From: Candidatus Rhodoferax odensensis | Lineage (GTDB): Bacteria; Pseudomonadota; Gammaproteobacteria; Burkholderiales; Burkholderiaceae_C | Assembly: GCA_016718405.1 (NCBI GenBank) | Contig: JADKDJ010000015.1 | Coordinates: 1-64,000 of the forward strand | Direction: 5' to 3' | Length of the DNA stretch: 64,000 nucleotides | Part shown: positions 1 through 8,851 of the stretch, piece by piece | Position numbering within the stretch: the first letter of the stretch is position 1 | Layout: each line of letters starts with the position of its first letter | The notes under the pieces: generated by a model | The model's database searches: none | What the model was told of the DNA's origin: nothing | What the model saw: the letters and a program-made list of their open reading frames with translations, nothing else | Program-made: the position numbers and the translations under genes

Positions 1-71
1 CTTGCGGAGGCGTCATGTTGCAGGGCGTCAAGAATCCGGATGTCTACCGCGTCAATCGTGATTTGTTCCAT
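1..71 (-). CDS. AsnC/Lrp-family transcriptional regulator, 5' end only
   Basis: The reverse strand starts with ATG at 69-71 and reads MEQITIDAVDIRILDALQHD, which matches the opening helix of Lrp/AsnC regulators (the 'D..I...LQ.D' pattern before the helix-turn-helix). Only 23 codons lie in the window. It is divergent from glmS across about 180 bp, an arrangement common in Burkholderiales. The DNA-binding and ligand domains are outside the window. Confidence 0.7.
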   Translation of the reverse strand, partial: MEQITIDAVDIRILDALQHDASA

Positions 72-250
72 AAGTCAGTACTAATTGAAGTAATCGTGCA
101 TGATTAGCAATGGATGGAATTATCTTTCAAATACGTTGTTATTACGATCCCATTTTTCATGCTGCTCCTCCTACGATTCGGTCCTCAACTTAACTAAGAG
201 CTTTGCGGAGAGACCTTTAGCTCCGTCCTCAATTGATTAGGAGACATCTA

Positions 251-2169
251 TGTGCGGCATCGTCGGCGCGGTTTCTACCCGCAACATTGTTCCTATCCCG
301 GTCCAGGGCCTGCAGCGCCGGGAGTACCGTGGCTACGACTCCTGTGGCGTGGCCGTTGATCCGACGGCGCCAACCCGTCTCACCCGGCGGGTTTGAGCCG
401 CGCGCGCACCGCACCTCACGCGTGGCCGAGCTGGCAGAGCAGGTAGCCACCGGCAGGCTGGGAGGGCACCACCGGCATCGCCCACACGCGCTGGGCGACC
501 CACGGCGCGCCGGCGGTGCACAACGCCCACCCGCACTTCAGCCACGGTCCTCAGGCCGGTAGCGCGGATGCGGCTGAGCGGCCCGGCCGCATCGCCCTGG
601 TACACAACGGCATCATCGAAAACCATGATGCGCTGCGTTCCCGGCTTCAAGCCAAGGGCTATGTGTTTGCCAGCCAGACCGACACCGAAGAAGTCATGCG
701 ATCGGTGGACAGCCACTACAACGGCGATTTGCTCGAAGCCGTCAAGGCCTCACTGGGCCATTTGCACGGCGCCTACGCCATCGCGGTGTTCTGCAAGGAC
801 GAGCCGCATCGCCTGATTGGCGCGCGCGCCGGCTCGCCGCTAATTCTGGGCGTGGGCAAAGACGGGGGCGAACACTTTCTGGCCAGCGACGCGATGGCGC
901 TGGCTGGTGTGACCGACCAGATCGTTTACCTGGAAGAAGGCGATCTGGTCGACGTGCAACTGGGCAAGTTCTGGGTGTGGACAAGCCTTTCGCCCGCTTG
1001 CCCCGGCGCAGCGCCCGGTCAAGACCGTGCAGGCGCACAGCGGCGCGGGCCGAGTTGGGCCAGTACCGCCACTACATGCAGAAAGAAATTTTCGAGCAGC
1101 CGCGCGCCATTGCGGACTCGCTCGAAGGCGTAGCGGCCATCGTGCCCGAGCTGTTTGACCACGCCACGCCCCGGCACGCCGGGCGACACCGCGCACCGCA
1201 CCTTCGCCGAGATCGACTCGGTGCTGATCCCACCTGCGGCACCAGCTACTACAGCGGCTGCACTGCCAAGTATTGGCTGGAGAGCATCGCCAAGATCCCG
1301 ACCCAGGTGGAAGGTGGCCAGCGAGTACCGTTACCGCGACTCGGTGCCCAAACCCAAAACCCTGGTGGTCACCATCACGCAGCGTCGGGCGAAACGGCCG
1401 ACACGCTGGCCGCCCTGCGCCACGCGCAAGGCCTGGGCATGAGCCACACCCTGACCATCTGCAACGTCGCGACCAGCGCCATGGTGCGAGAGTGCAAGCT
1501 GGCCCACATCACCCGCGCCGGCCCCGAGATCGGCGTGGCCTCCACCAAGGCCTTCACCACGCAACTGGTGGGGCTGTTCTTGCTGACGCTGGCACTGGCG
1601 CAGGCCAAGGGCCGGTTGACGCAAGAGCAGGAGGCCGAGCACCTCAAGGCCATGCGCCACTTGCCCGCCGCGCTGCAAAGCGTGCTGGCACTGGAGCCGC
1701 AAATCATCAGCTGGGCCGATGACTTCGCGCGCATGGAAAACGCGCTGTTCCTGGGCCGTGGCTTGCACTATCCGATTGCCCTGGAAGGCGCGCTCAAGCT
1801 CAAGGAAATCAGCTACATCCACGCCGAGGCCTACCCGGCGGGCGAACTCAAACACGGGCCGCTGGCCCTGGTCACCAGCGCCATGCCGGTGGTGACCGTG
1901 GCGCCCAACGACGCGCTGCTGGAAAAGCTCAAGAGCAACATGCACGAAGTGCGTGCGCGCGGGGCGTGTTGTATGTTCTGGCCGATGCTGACACCAAGAT
2001 CGAAAGCGGCGAAGGCCTGCACGTCATTCGCATGCCCGAGCACTACGGCGCCCTGTCGCCGCTGCTGCACGTGGTGCCCTTGCAGCTACTGGCCTATCAC
2101 ACGGCCTGCGCCAAGGGCACGGATGTGGACAAACCGCGCAATCTTGCAAAGAGTGTGACCGTCGAATGA
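251..2169 (+). pseudogene. glmS: glucosamine-6-phosphate synthase (glmS), multiply frameshifted
   Basis: GlmS makes glucosamine-6-phosphate from fructose-6-phosphate and glutamine, the first step towards peptidoglycan and LPS amino sugars. The ATG at 251 follows a good AGGAG and gives MCGIVGAVS with the catalytic Cys2. The length (1919 nt) is normal for the ~610-aa enzyme, but recognisable blocks lie in different frames: EYRGYDSCGVAV, SRVAELAEQVA, HTRWATHGAPAVHNAH, NGIIENHDALR, AELGQYRHYMQKEIFEQPR, CGTSYYSGCTAKYWLESIAK, EYRYRDSVPKPKTLVVTITQ, then a long intact isomerase section from about 1390 to 1960 and the C-terminal KPRNLAKSVTVE. I count about ten frame changes, so no working enzyme can be read. 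A functional copy should exist elsewhere, or the reads here are poor. The 3' end that TnsD recognises is intact. Confidence 0.9.
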
Positions 2170-2195
2170 CGGTTGCTCCTGAGCCTACTCCCATA
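2131..2195 (+). other. attTn7-type target site (glmS 3' end and insertion point)
   Basis: Tn7 TnsD binds the last codons of glmS and directs insertion about 25 bp past the stop. Here the terminal codons are intact, the stop is 2167-2169, and the first transposon-like repeat is placed so that by alignment with the Tn7 end the element would begin near 2194, 25 bp downstream. The exact terminal bases are not the usual TGT (2194-2196 reads TAT), so the precise boundary is inferred. Confidence 0.65.
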
Positions 2196-2309
2196 TTCCC
2201 GCCAATTAAAGTCGTAAACACGCTATTAAAGCCGTAAACACGGCTCTAGCATCCATGCGGGTTGGCGGGCCGATGGATTTCTGAGACGCATTCCTGAAGT
2301 CGTAAACAA
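2194..2309. repeat. Tn7-like transposon end with three TnsB-site-like repeats
   Basis: Three copies of a short motif occur in the same orientation: AAAGTCGTAAACA at 2208-2220, AAAGCCGTAAACA at 2228-2240 and GAAGTCGTAAACA at 2297-2309. The Tn7 TnsB sites have the core AAAGTCTTAAACT preceded by AAT; the first site here is likewise preceded by AATT. The first two are spaced 20 bp and the third lies 69 bp further in, the kind of spacing seen in Tn7 ends. No other function explains these repeats next to a glmS stop. Confidence 0.75.
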
Positions 2310-2684
2310 CGCTCACGAACTCTGCCGGCGTAGCGCCTGTTACCAAGCTGATAGACGCCGCTGGCACCCTGTGCGCGGATGAATCGTGGACCCGCGTTGC
2401 TGCGTACATGGGCACTTCAGGGCGCTACTTCCGCATAGGGCCAGTTGCTGCCGTTCGCGAATGACCGCTCTAGGCACATAAGTTTTGTGCCACTGATTGT
2501 TCTGCTTGCTAGGGCCTGCATTACGGCGTCAGGCTCATTGCCGCCACTCAGCACGGGGGGGGTTCAAGAGTGACGGCTTTCAGCCTAGTGCTGCTAATGC
2601 CTTACCAGCGGCCGCACCGTCACTACCCAGATACGGTAAAAAGTGAATGGTTCGTCGTTACAGCTGCACTCAGTACTCAGCAGC
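2310..2684. other. no gene recognised between transposon end and DUF6527 gene
   Basis: Short open frames exist on both strands, but none resembles a known family or has a convincing start. A 7-G run lies near 2560. The interval follows the TnsB-like repeats and is probably non-coding transposon end plus old cargo debris. Confidence 0.5.
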
Positions 2685-3137
2685 CTATGTGTCGCCGCCG
2701 CCAAATATCCATCTCAGCAGGCGTTGCCACCAATCAGCAGGTTGAGAGGTCTTGTTCTGCGTGACAGGATCAGCGGCACCCTTGGCCGCATTCCTCAGCG
2801 ATACCATTCGATCTAGGTCAGCGGCATCTCGCCGCTGTACGCTTGCGATCTGCCTAGCGCTCATAGGTTCGGCCCACCTTACCTGATTGCGTTCGATGAC
2901 GTAGTGAGATCGGCACGCATAGTCCCAGTTGCCGATCGATGGCCACAACGACACCATATCCCCTTGACGCGTAAGTTTCCATTCTGCGGGTGACAAAGGC
3001 GTTACCACCTCTTCACCACATCCACAGCAGCACTTGTGCGAGCAGGTCTTGTAGCGAACGCTGACATACAGCACCCCTTCCTCAAGCGCGTCTGGGATGG
3101 ACTCGACAAAGCTCGGCCTGAGCTTAGCCACTTTCAC
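2685..3137 (-). CDS. DUF6527 family protein of a ubiquitin-like conjugation operon
   Basis: The GTG at 3137 overlaps the stop of the E1 gene by 4 nt (GTGA), giving 150 aa; no better start is seen. The N-terminal half holds a Cys-rich metal-binding-like stretch (CSHKCCCGCGEEV, residues about 33-45), then SLWPSIGN, CRSHYVI and a VRWAEPM segment, the order I associate with DUF6527. Proteins of this family accompany bacterial Ubl/E1 operons and are thought to act as peptidases or processing factors. The C-terminal 40 residues are polar and end in a Trp-rich tail. Third and last gene of the operon; family call from memory, function inferred. Confidence 0.7.
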   Translation of the reverse strand: MKVAKLRPSFVESIPDALEEGVLYVSVRYKTCSHKCCCGCGEEVVTPLSPAEWKLTRQGDMVSLWPSIGNWDYACRSHYVIERNQVRWAEPMSARQIASVQRRDAADLDRMVSLRNAAKGAADPVTQNKTSQPADWWQRLLRWIFGGGDT

Positions 3138-4360
3138 TTGGAGACCTCTTTGTTGGTCTCTCCGCGCGTAAGGGACTGCGTGGCAACGGTGTATGCGGTG
3201 TGATGCGAATGCGCGACGTCTTCGTAGAAGCCAAAAAGCTGCTTCCACTTGATCACGGCGAGTTGGGCATTCAAGGCGTTCAAATCGGCGACCTGGATAT
3301 TCTGCCGATAGAGAGCCTCACCATCGTCGGCATCCATCGGAATTGACCGCGCAAGGTGTTCATTCGCGCCGCGAATGATGGTCGTCACACGGCAGGTGCC
3401 ATCGAGCTCAAGCGTCTGGGGGTCCATCACGACGTCCATACCGACGTCGATGAAAGGGATGCCCTGATCCGCCAAATACTCACCCACCGTTTTCCGCGCT
3501 TGGCCGCTATCAACGCATACAAACACAAAGTCAAAGCCAGCTAGCTCGCTTACGTTGTTGTCGTCGAGGTAATAGGGGTGCGCGACTAGCCCTCTACGCA
3601 TCGGATCATAGAGCCGGACGCAATAGTCCACCTTCTTCAGCCGCTCACGCAGGACCTCCTTTGTCGCAGCCGCAGGTGCACGGAAAGCGTTGTGCTGCTT
3701 GAACACGTCGCCATCGAACAGGTCAATTTGCCACACCGGTGTCTTGGCCACCTGGTCCATCACGTATCCCCCGGTGCCACCGAGACCGACGATCGCGACC
3801 TTCCGCAACTTCAGCCGAGCCGACGTCGCAACGATTTCAGCTCGGACGCTCGACGTGTCGGCGTAGCGAAACACTGATTCATCCTCGCGTGGCTCGATGA
3901 TCCGACGGGTGCGGGCGTCCGCATCACAGTCAAGTGCTTTCGCTTGGCTCTCGATCAGGGTCACGTAGTGCGTGATCTTCTCGTAGTGATTCGGGAAGCC
4001 GCTGTTGTAAAACTCCTCTGGCTTGTTGGAGAATCTGTGCTGAGCGATCAACCCCTCAAACACGTGGAGCTCTTGTGGCCGCGTATCCGCGACCAGTTCC
4101 GTCAGAGGAGTCCCATCTGATCGGCAGGGAAATCCCCCCACCCACCAGACCTGGTGATCGTCACCTGGCGCGGTGGGCGGGAGGATTGCTCCGGCGTCTT
4201 CAGCGTACTTGCATACCAAGACGCCTAGTTGAACCTCTCGCTGAGCGTTCACATAGGGCACTGAGTGCACCAGCAGATGCTGCTGGTGCACTTCGGCCTC
4301 GAAGCCGTCGTCGATGAGCCGTTGCATCGCCGTTTCAACTACGGTTGGTGCGGCGGACAC
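3134..4360 (-). CDS. DUF6791-ThiF fusion, E1-like activating enzyme
   Basis: A GTG at 4360 gives 408 aa and overlaps the Ubl gene by 26 nt; an ATG at 4327 (397 aa) is the alternative. The N-terminal ~150 residues look like DUF6791 (VHSVPYVN, VWWVGGFPCRSDG, NHYEKITHYVTLIESQAKAL). A ThiF/E1 adenylyltransferase domain follows: glycine-rich IVGLGGTGGYVMDQVAK, DLFDGDVFKQHNAFRAP, VFVCVDSG and IPFIDVGMD, ending NIQVADLNALNAQLAVIKWK. E1 enzymes adenylate the C-terminus of a ubiquitin-like protein; the partner is the preceding gene. No separate E2 is visible, so DUF6791 may supply the transfer function (inference). Confidence 0.8.
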   Translation of the reverse strand: MSAAPTVVETAMQRLIDDGFEAEVHQQHLLVHSVPYVNAQREVQLGVLVCKYAEDAGAILPPTAPGDDHQVWWVGGFPCRSDGTPLTELVADTRPQELHVFEGLIAQHRFSNKPEEFYNSGFPNHYEKITHYVTLIESQAKALDCDADARTRRIIEPREDESVFRYADTSSVRAEIVATSARLKLRKVAIVGLGGTGGYVMDQVAKTPVWQIDLFDGDVFKQHNAFRAPAAATKEVLRERLKKVDYCVRLYDPMRRGLVAHPYYLDDNNVSELAGFDFVFVCVDSGQARKTVGEYLADQGIPFIDVGMDVVMDPQTLELDGTCRVTTIIRGANEHLARSIPMDADDGEALYRQNIQVADLNALNAQLAVIKWKQLFGFYEDVAHSHHTAYTVATQSLTRGETNKEVSK

Positions 4361-4604
4361 GGAATTCCATCCCGTCGTGAACAGGCGTCTTCTGGTCCGG
4401 CGCCAGCGTACCGTCATGTCCATTGGGGTTCGTGTACGCGACGGTGTAGATGATGTCGAAGGGGCCCTCAGGATAGGCCAGGCGCACCGTCTGGTCATAC
4501 GTAATGAGCGGTCCTTCGACCTGGCGGGGCTTGCCGTTGACGACGATGTCGTGGAGCTTGGGGTGGGGTTTGGCCGCAGGGGCCGCTTGATCAAGGGTAT
4601 CCAT
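4335..4604 (-). CDS. ubiquitin-like protein (multi-ubiquitin family, single domain)
   Basis: ATG at 4604 follows GGAG at a good distance and gives 89 aa. Residues about 18-85 show the pattern of the prokaryotic multi-ubiquitin domain: IVVNGKPRQVEGPLITYDQ, then an IIYTVAYTNPNG strand, a proline-containing loop, and VHDGMEFRV. There is one domain rather than tandem copies. The C-terminus is TNRS, not Gly-Gly, which fits this family better than eukaryotic ubiquitin. It is the first gene of the Ubl-E1-DUF6527 operon and is the likely substrate of the E1-like enzyme. Confidence 0.75.
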   Translation of the reverse strand: MDTLDQAAPAAKPHPKLHDIVVNGKPRQVEGPLITYDQTVRLAYPEGPFDIIYTVAYTNPNGHDGTLAPDQKTPVHDGMEFRVRRTNRS

Positions 4605-4740
4605 CGGAATCTCCGAAAAAAATGCAGGAACTGTCCGCCGGCTTTGCCGGCGGGCTGAAAGCACTTGACGAAGGGTGGATAGCTATGGACAATCGAGGTC
4701 GCCAAACCTGGACGAGTTGCATAGCTCTCGTTCACCCTAC

Positions 4741-4775
4741 AGCCGAGTGCGATTTCGTACTCGGCTGTTTTCTAT
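4741..4775. terminator. hairpin with short T-run
   Basis: AGCCGAGT (4741-4748) pairs with ACTCGGCT (4759-4766) and is followed by GTTTTC on the + strand. It lies between the convergently unrelated 3' end of the DUF2188 gene and the Ubl operon promoter region. It may separate the two - strand units, though the T-run is on the + strand. Confidence 0.4.
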
Positions 4776-4827
4776 TGGGGCTTCATTTTGTGCTCCTTTC
4801 TATCTCAATGAAATTACAAGTTGCGGG

Positions 4828-5061
4828 TCAGGCCTTGTCCTTGGGCGGACAGGGATCGTTGCCGTAGGAGTCCCTGGCGCGGATACGCCCGTTCTCCCCG
4901 TGGATCAGCAACTCACCTTGGCTCTGCCGAGCCATCTGACGGGCCGCATCGATCGCCTTGGCCTGGGTGTCAAACAGGCCGCTTGCCCGCTCGCCTCCCT
5001 CCCTGAGCGCACCCCACTGGGGCCCTCTGCGAACCACGTGAACGTTGTTTCGGATACTCAT
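4828..5061 (-). CDS. DUF2188 domain protein
   Basis: ATG at 5061 gives 77 aa. The sequence has the DUF2188 hallmarks: VVRRGPQWGALREG, a Thr-Gln-Ala-Ala-Ala helix (FDTQAKAIDAARQMARQ), ELLIHGENGRIRARDSYGND and a PPK tail. The role of this family is unknown; it is small, soluble and widely scattered in accessory DNA. It is divergent from the XRE gene and shares its operator region, so co-regulation is likely. Confidence 0.75.
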   Translation of the reverse strand: MSIRNNVHVVRRGPQWGALREGGERASGLFDTQAKAIDAARQMARQSQGELLIHGENGRIRARDSYGNDPCPPKDKA

Positions 5062-5076
5062 TTCGTCCTCCAAAGG

Positions 5077-5126
5077 TTGACGAAGGCGAGTTTACAAACA
5101 ATAATAGAACCTGTCAATTTGTAAAC
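5077..5126 (+). promoter_or_regulatory. sigma70-like promoter with two palindromic operators for the XRE gene
   Basis: TTGACG (5077-5082), an 18-nt spacer and ATAATA (5101-5106) form a promoter reading towards the XRE gene. GTTTACAAA (5090-5098) and its inverse TTTGTAAAC (5118-5126) flank the -10 box, each nearly palindromic on its own. This is the layout of an autoregulatory XRE operator. Confidence 0.6.
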
Positions 5127-5176
5127 CAGTTGGCATTCACCCAAATGGGTCCATTGATTGAACTGGAGGCACACAC

Positions 5177-6281
5177 ATGATCGGCAACCGACTGAAGCGC
5201 GCAAGGGATGCCAAGGGCTTCTCCCTGCGGGAATTGGAAGCTGCAATCGGCGGGCTGGTGTCAGCCCAGGCCATTGGCAAGTACGAGCGAGACGAGATGA
5301 TGCCGAGCTCCACGGTATTGTTAGCTCTCGGGAAGGCGCTGAATGTAAGACCTGACTATCTGTTGGCAACGCGCGAGATCGAGCTGACGGGCATTGATTT
5401 CCGCAAGGCACCGCACACGGGCGCCAAGGAAGAGGCGCTCCGTGGAGGCCGCGGTCCTAGATCGTGTTGAAAGGTACTTGGAACTCGAAGAACTGCTGCC
5501 AGACTTGGACGCAGCTTAGGAAGCGCCGGGGGCGCGGGAGTTCTACATCCGTCGTGTCGAAGATGCAGAACTGGCGGCTGACAAGCTGAGAGAGCTATGG
5601 CAACTAGGCGTCGACCCCATTCCGCAGATGGCGGAGCTAATGGAACAAAAGGGAATCAAGGTTATCGCCATCGGGCTCGCAGAGGAGGTGTCTGGTTCCA
5701 AGGCGTTCGTGCAACGTCCTGGCCAGCCGGGCGTTCCGGTGATTGTCGTCAATGGTAAGCACAACGGTGTGCGGCAAAGGTTCACGCTTGCGCACGAACT
5801 TGCACACCTAGTGCTTAAGTGCGTAGGTCTGAGCGACAAGGAAGAAGAGAAGGCGGCTGATCGATTCGCAGGCGCCTTCTTGATGGCCAAGGAAATGATG
5901 AAGCGATTGCTTGGTGCAAACCGTACGTTCATATCGCTTGGCGAGTTAGCAGAGCTTCAAAGGCTGTTCAAAGTCAGTGTTGCCTGCCTTGTCGTGCGCT
6001 GCTCCCAACTTGAGGTGCTGTCCAAGTCTGCATACGGGAAGTTGTTCGGCATCATCCGCGCGCGGGGCTTGAACTCGCAAGGTTCGCAAGAGCCAAATGA
6101 CATTCCGCCGGAGCGCCCCCAACGCATGGAGCGTCTTTGCTTGCGTGCCGTCGCCGAGGAGGCGCTGTCCGAGGCCAAGGCGGCCGAACTGCTCCACATG
6201 ACCGTTCGCGATCTTGATCGCCTGATGGTGCAGGGGTGTAGTCCATGGCCGTCTCGTCTCGGACACCTCCGTGCTCATTGA
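5177..6281 (+). pseudogene. XRE-ImmA/IrrE metallopeptidase regulator, interrupted
   Basis: The first frame (5177-5440) encodes an XRE helix-turn-helix (RLKRARDAKGFSLRELEAA, AIGKYERDEMMPSS). At about 5435 the frame shifts and continues EAAVLDRVERYLELEELLPDLDAA, then an in-frame TAG near 5517, then a linker and the ImmA/IrrE domain with zinc motif HELAH in FTLAHELAHLVLK (residues near 5790-5820). The full product would be about 365 aa. Such proteins cleave or relieve a repressor in phage, ICE or toxin-antitoxin control. One indel and one nonsense codon break it as read. The last codons before the PIN gene also look shifted: a fifth G in the GGGG near 6234 would place a stop directly before the PIN start. 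Confidence 0.75.
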
Positions 6282-6732
6282 CTTAGAGCGTGGTGGCCTA
6301 CTGGTACCGGCTTTTGCGAGTGGTTTGAGCATGGTAGTACCGGACTTGCTGTACGAAGACGAACTCAAGGACACGAACGGTCCATATTTGAGGACATTGG
6401 GACTGGGTGTTCTGGCCCTAGATCCTCCCGAACTGCAACTCGTCCAAGTAATCAAACGTCGACGCTCAGTGCTTTCGCTGGCCGACTGCTTTGCGCTGGT
6501 CCTGGCTTTACGCGAGGACCATGCCTTGGTAACGGGAGATCGCAATCTCCGCCAAGAAGCGGAGAAGGAGAAGACTGCGACCTACGGCCTTCTTTGGCTG
6601 CTTGATCAACTTGTAGACCTTGGCGTGGATCGCAGCACCCTTCACCAAGGTCTATCCGGGATAGCGTCGAACGTCAAATGTCGTTTGCCACGCGACGAGG
6701 TGATGCGGCGCTTTACCGAGTGGGCTCGATAG
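6245..6732 (+). CDS. PIN-domain (VapC-like) protein, start disrupted
   Basis: The protein reads SDTSVLIDLERGGLL, VVPDLLYEDELKD, LSLADCFALVLALREDHALVTGD and LLWLLDQLVDLGV, matching PIN nucleases with acidic residues at the expected four places. The longest clean frame begins at GTG 6271 and would lose the first catalytic Asp. The ATG at 6245 fits better but needs one extra base near 6256 to stay in frame. It lies directly after the ImmA/IrrE gene; XRE-ImmA plus PIN pairs are a recurrent toxin-antitoxin-like set. The PIN product is the presumed RNase toxin. Confidence 0.7.
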
Positions 6733-7007
6733 CTCATCCGAACTAAGTTTGTCGGCAAAGCATCAGTAGCTGCCTATCGCCCGGTCCATTTGAGCGGCGG
6801 CTACCGCTGTGTTTCGGTCGCCCGATTCTCATTATTGAATGTCCGCTACCTGGCGTCCAATTTGCAACAGCGAATCTCCGCTTTGTCTCGAATGACGTCA
6901 ATTGACATGACGGGGATTTGCGATTCGGATTGACTTTCTCCGAGGAGGGCTGAACACTGTGCGGGATCACTCAGATCCATCCCACGCGGACACGCGCCAT
7001 TTCGCTC

Positions 7008-8775
7008 ATGCAAAGCACAGACGATCTGCTCGGAAGTCCGGCGTTCTTGTCATGGCTTCCCGGTGAAACCCTGTTCAGTCTGGTCAGTCGTCACCACTAC
7101 TTCTCGGGCCACGTGCTTTCGGCACGCACCTGCAGGCAATTCTTTGGCCATGAACGTGCCGGCTCCCAGCACGACCTGCCGAGTCGCCTCGCTCAGTTTG
7201 TCGCGCGCACGGCGGGTTGTTTTGGCAGCGTCGAGCAGGTCTCGAAGCAGCACACGCTACTTGCCTACTACGCGACGTTTGTCTCGCCCGACGAGACCGA
7301 GAACGCTATTGCCGCGATGGCCAGCAATAGCGTTGTGCACCTGAAATTTCGACTCGGCATCCTGACCAGTCGCTTCAGAGCCAACCACCCACTCAAGGCC
7401 TGTGAGGTGTGTATGGAGGAGGATCGCGCCAGATTCGGTTGGGCCTATTGGCATCTGGATCATCAATTCCCCGGCGTGTGGACGTGCCACAAGCATGATC
7501 GACTACTCAGGGAGTCCACGCTCAAGGCTACAGGTGTGGAGCGCTTCCAGTGGAATCTACCGGCCCAAGACAGCTTCTTCAACTGGAGGGCCGAAACCAA
7601 TCGCGCTGTGCAGAGCGAACTGGGTGCGCTCACCAGTCTGTCGCGACTGGTGCTCGATCTGGTATCCCCCATCGATCCCAGAAAACTCGAAACCGGCCGT
7701 CTGCATGAGGTTTACCGGGCTGAACTCTCGCGTCGTGGGTGGCTGACCGAGGGCGGAAATCTTCGGATGCCGGCGCTTGCGGCGAGCTATCTGGACCACG
7801 TCAGGTGCTTGCGCGTTGTGCCGGAATTGGACGCGCTGCCTTCGACCCCGGATGACGCCGTCACCCAACTGGGTCGCCTGCTGCGGCCACCCCGAAGCGG
7901 CACACACCCGCTGCGCCACTTGGTGCTGATCAACTGGTTGTTTGGTTCCGCTGACGTGTTCTGGGCGGCCTATGACCAAGCGCTTGACCCATCCGCCATT
8001 GCGGCGTCAGGCATCCCCAACCGACGACTCGTCGATCAGTGGCGCCAGGGACGCACGACGCCAACAGCTCGTCGATCTCCTGTCGGTGCAGAAGATGTCA
8101 CCGCGAAGGGCCGCCATGGCGGTGGGCATTGATGTCGGCACCGCCATGGCATGGGCGGCGAAGGAGGGCCTGTCGAATCCCCGTCGTCCGAAGAAGCTGA
8201 TCGACGAGGTTCGCCGAAAACTCATCGTCGATTTGAAGTTGGGGGTCGACAAGTCGATCGCAGCACAGGGTGTGGGAGTGTCTGTCGGCACCATCACCAG
8301 GCTGCTTCTGAGCGAAGTCGGTTTGCATGCAACGTGGTGTCAGGCCAGAGAGAAGCTCTCGCGCGCTGATGCCAGGTCCGACTGGGAGGAACTGTTGCGG
8401 ACCCACGCGGAACTTGGCCTCAAGCTCATGCGTTCGCTCAAGCCGGCGGCGTACGCCTGGTTGTACCGCCATGACAGGGCGTGGCTCGACGACCACAAGC
8501 CCGGTCGCGCCGCTGCGATGGCCACTTCAGGTCTGCCTCGGATTGTGTGGGACGCCAGGGACGAAGCGCTCAGCGCCGAGATCAGACGGGCTGTGTACGA
8601 AATGGGGCGATCAGCCGGAACGCGACGGTTGAAACTATGGGAGCTCTACCAGGCCGTGCCTTCACTCAAGCCCAAGCTCACCGCTTTGGGGCGGCTGCCC
8701 CTGACACGACGCGCCATCGAACAGGCCTTGCGGTCTCGTGGCGGCGACGCCTCGGAATCAGACCTCTTTGGGTAG
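7008..8775 (+). pseudogene. tnsD: TnsD-type target selector, one frameshift
   Basis: TnsD binds the glmS 3' end and recruits TnsC. The N-terminal TniQ domain begins at ATG 7008 (FLSWLPGETLFSLVSRHHYFSG) and contains a zinc finger C132-x2-C135 ... C160-x2-H163. A frame change between about 8020 and 8045 leads to the C-terminal region (DLLSVQKMSPRRAAMAVG, WLYRHDRAWLDDHKP, IRRAVYEMGRSAGTRRL), which resembles the DNA-binding TnsD C-terminal domain. Joined length is about 588 aa, normal for TnsD. The gene being beside glmS cargo and the attTn7 end supports attTn7 specificity. One indel breaks it as read. Confidence 0.8.
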
Positions 8776-8816
8776 TGGTCGTTCGTCATCTCATGACCAA
8801 CGCTGCATGGGCACAG

Positions 8817-8851
8817 TTGCATGCATTTATGCGTAATGATATGCTTTATGC
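8817..8851 (+). promoter_or_regulatory. promoter/operator of XRE-tniQ2, apparently leaderless
   Basis: TTGCAT (8817-8822), a 17-nt spacer and TATGCT (8840-8845) place the expected start of transcription at about 8852, which is the A of the XRE start codon. No Shine-Dalgarno precedes that ATG. The region carries near-palindromic TTTATGC/GCATAA-like words that could bind the XRE product. Confidence 0.5.

Noticed and set aside
2206..2415. 70-codon frame on the - strand across the transposon end
   Set aside because: It overlaps the TnsB-like repeats, has no ribosome binding site and no family resemblance.
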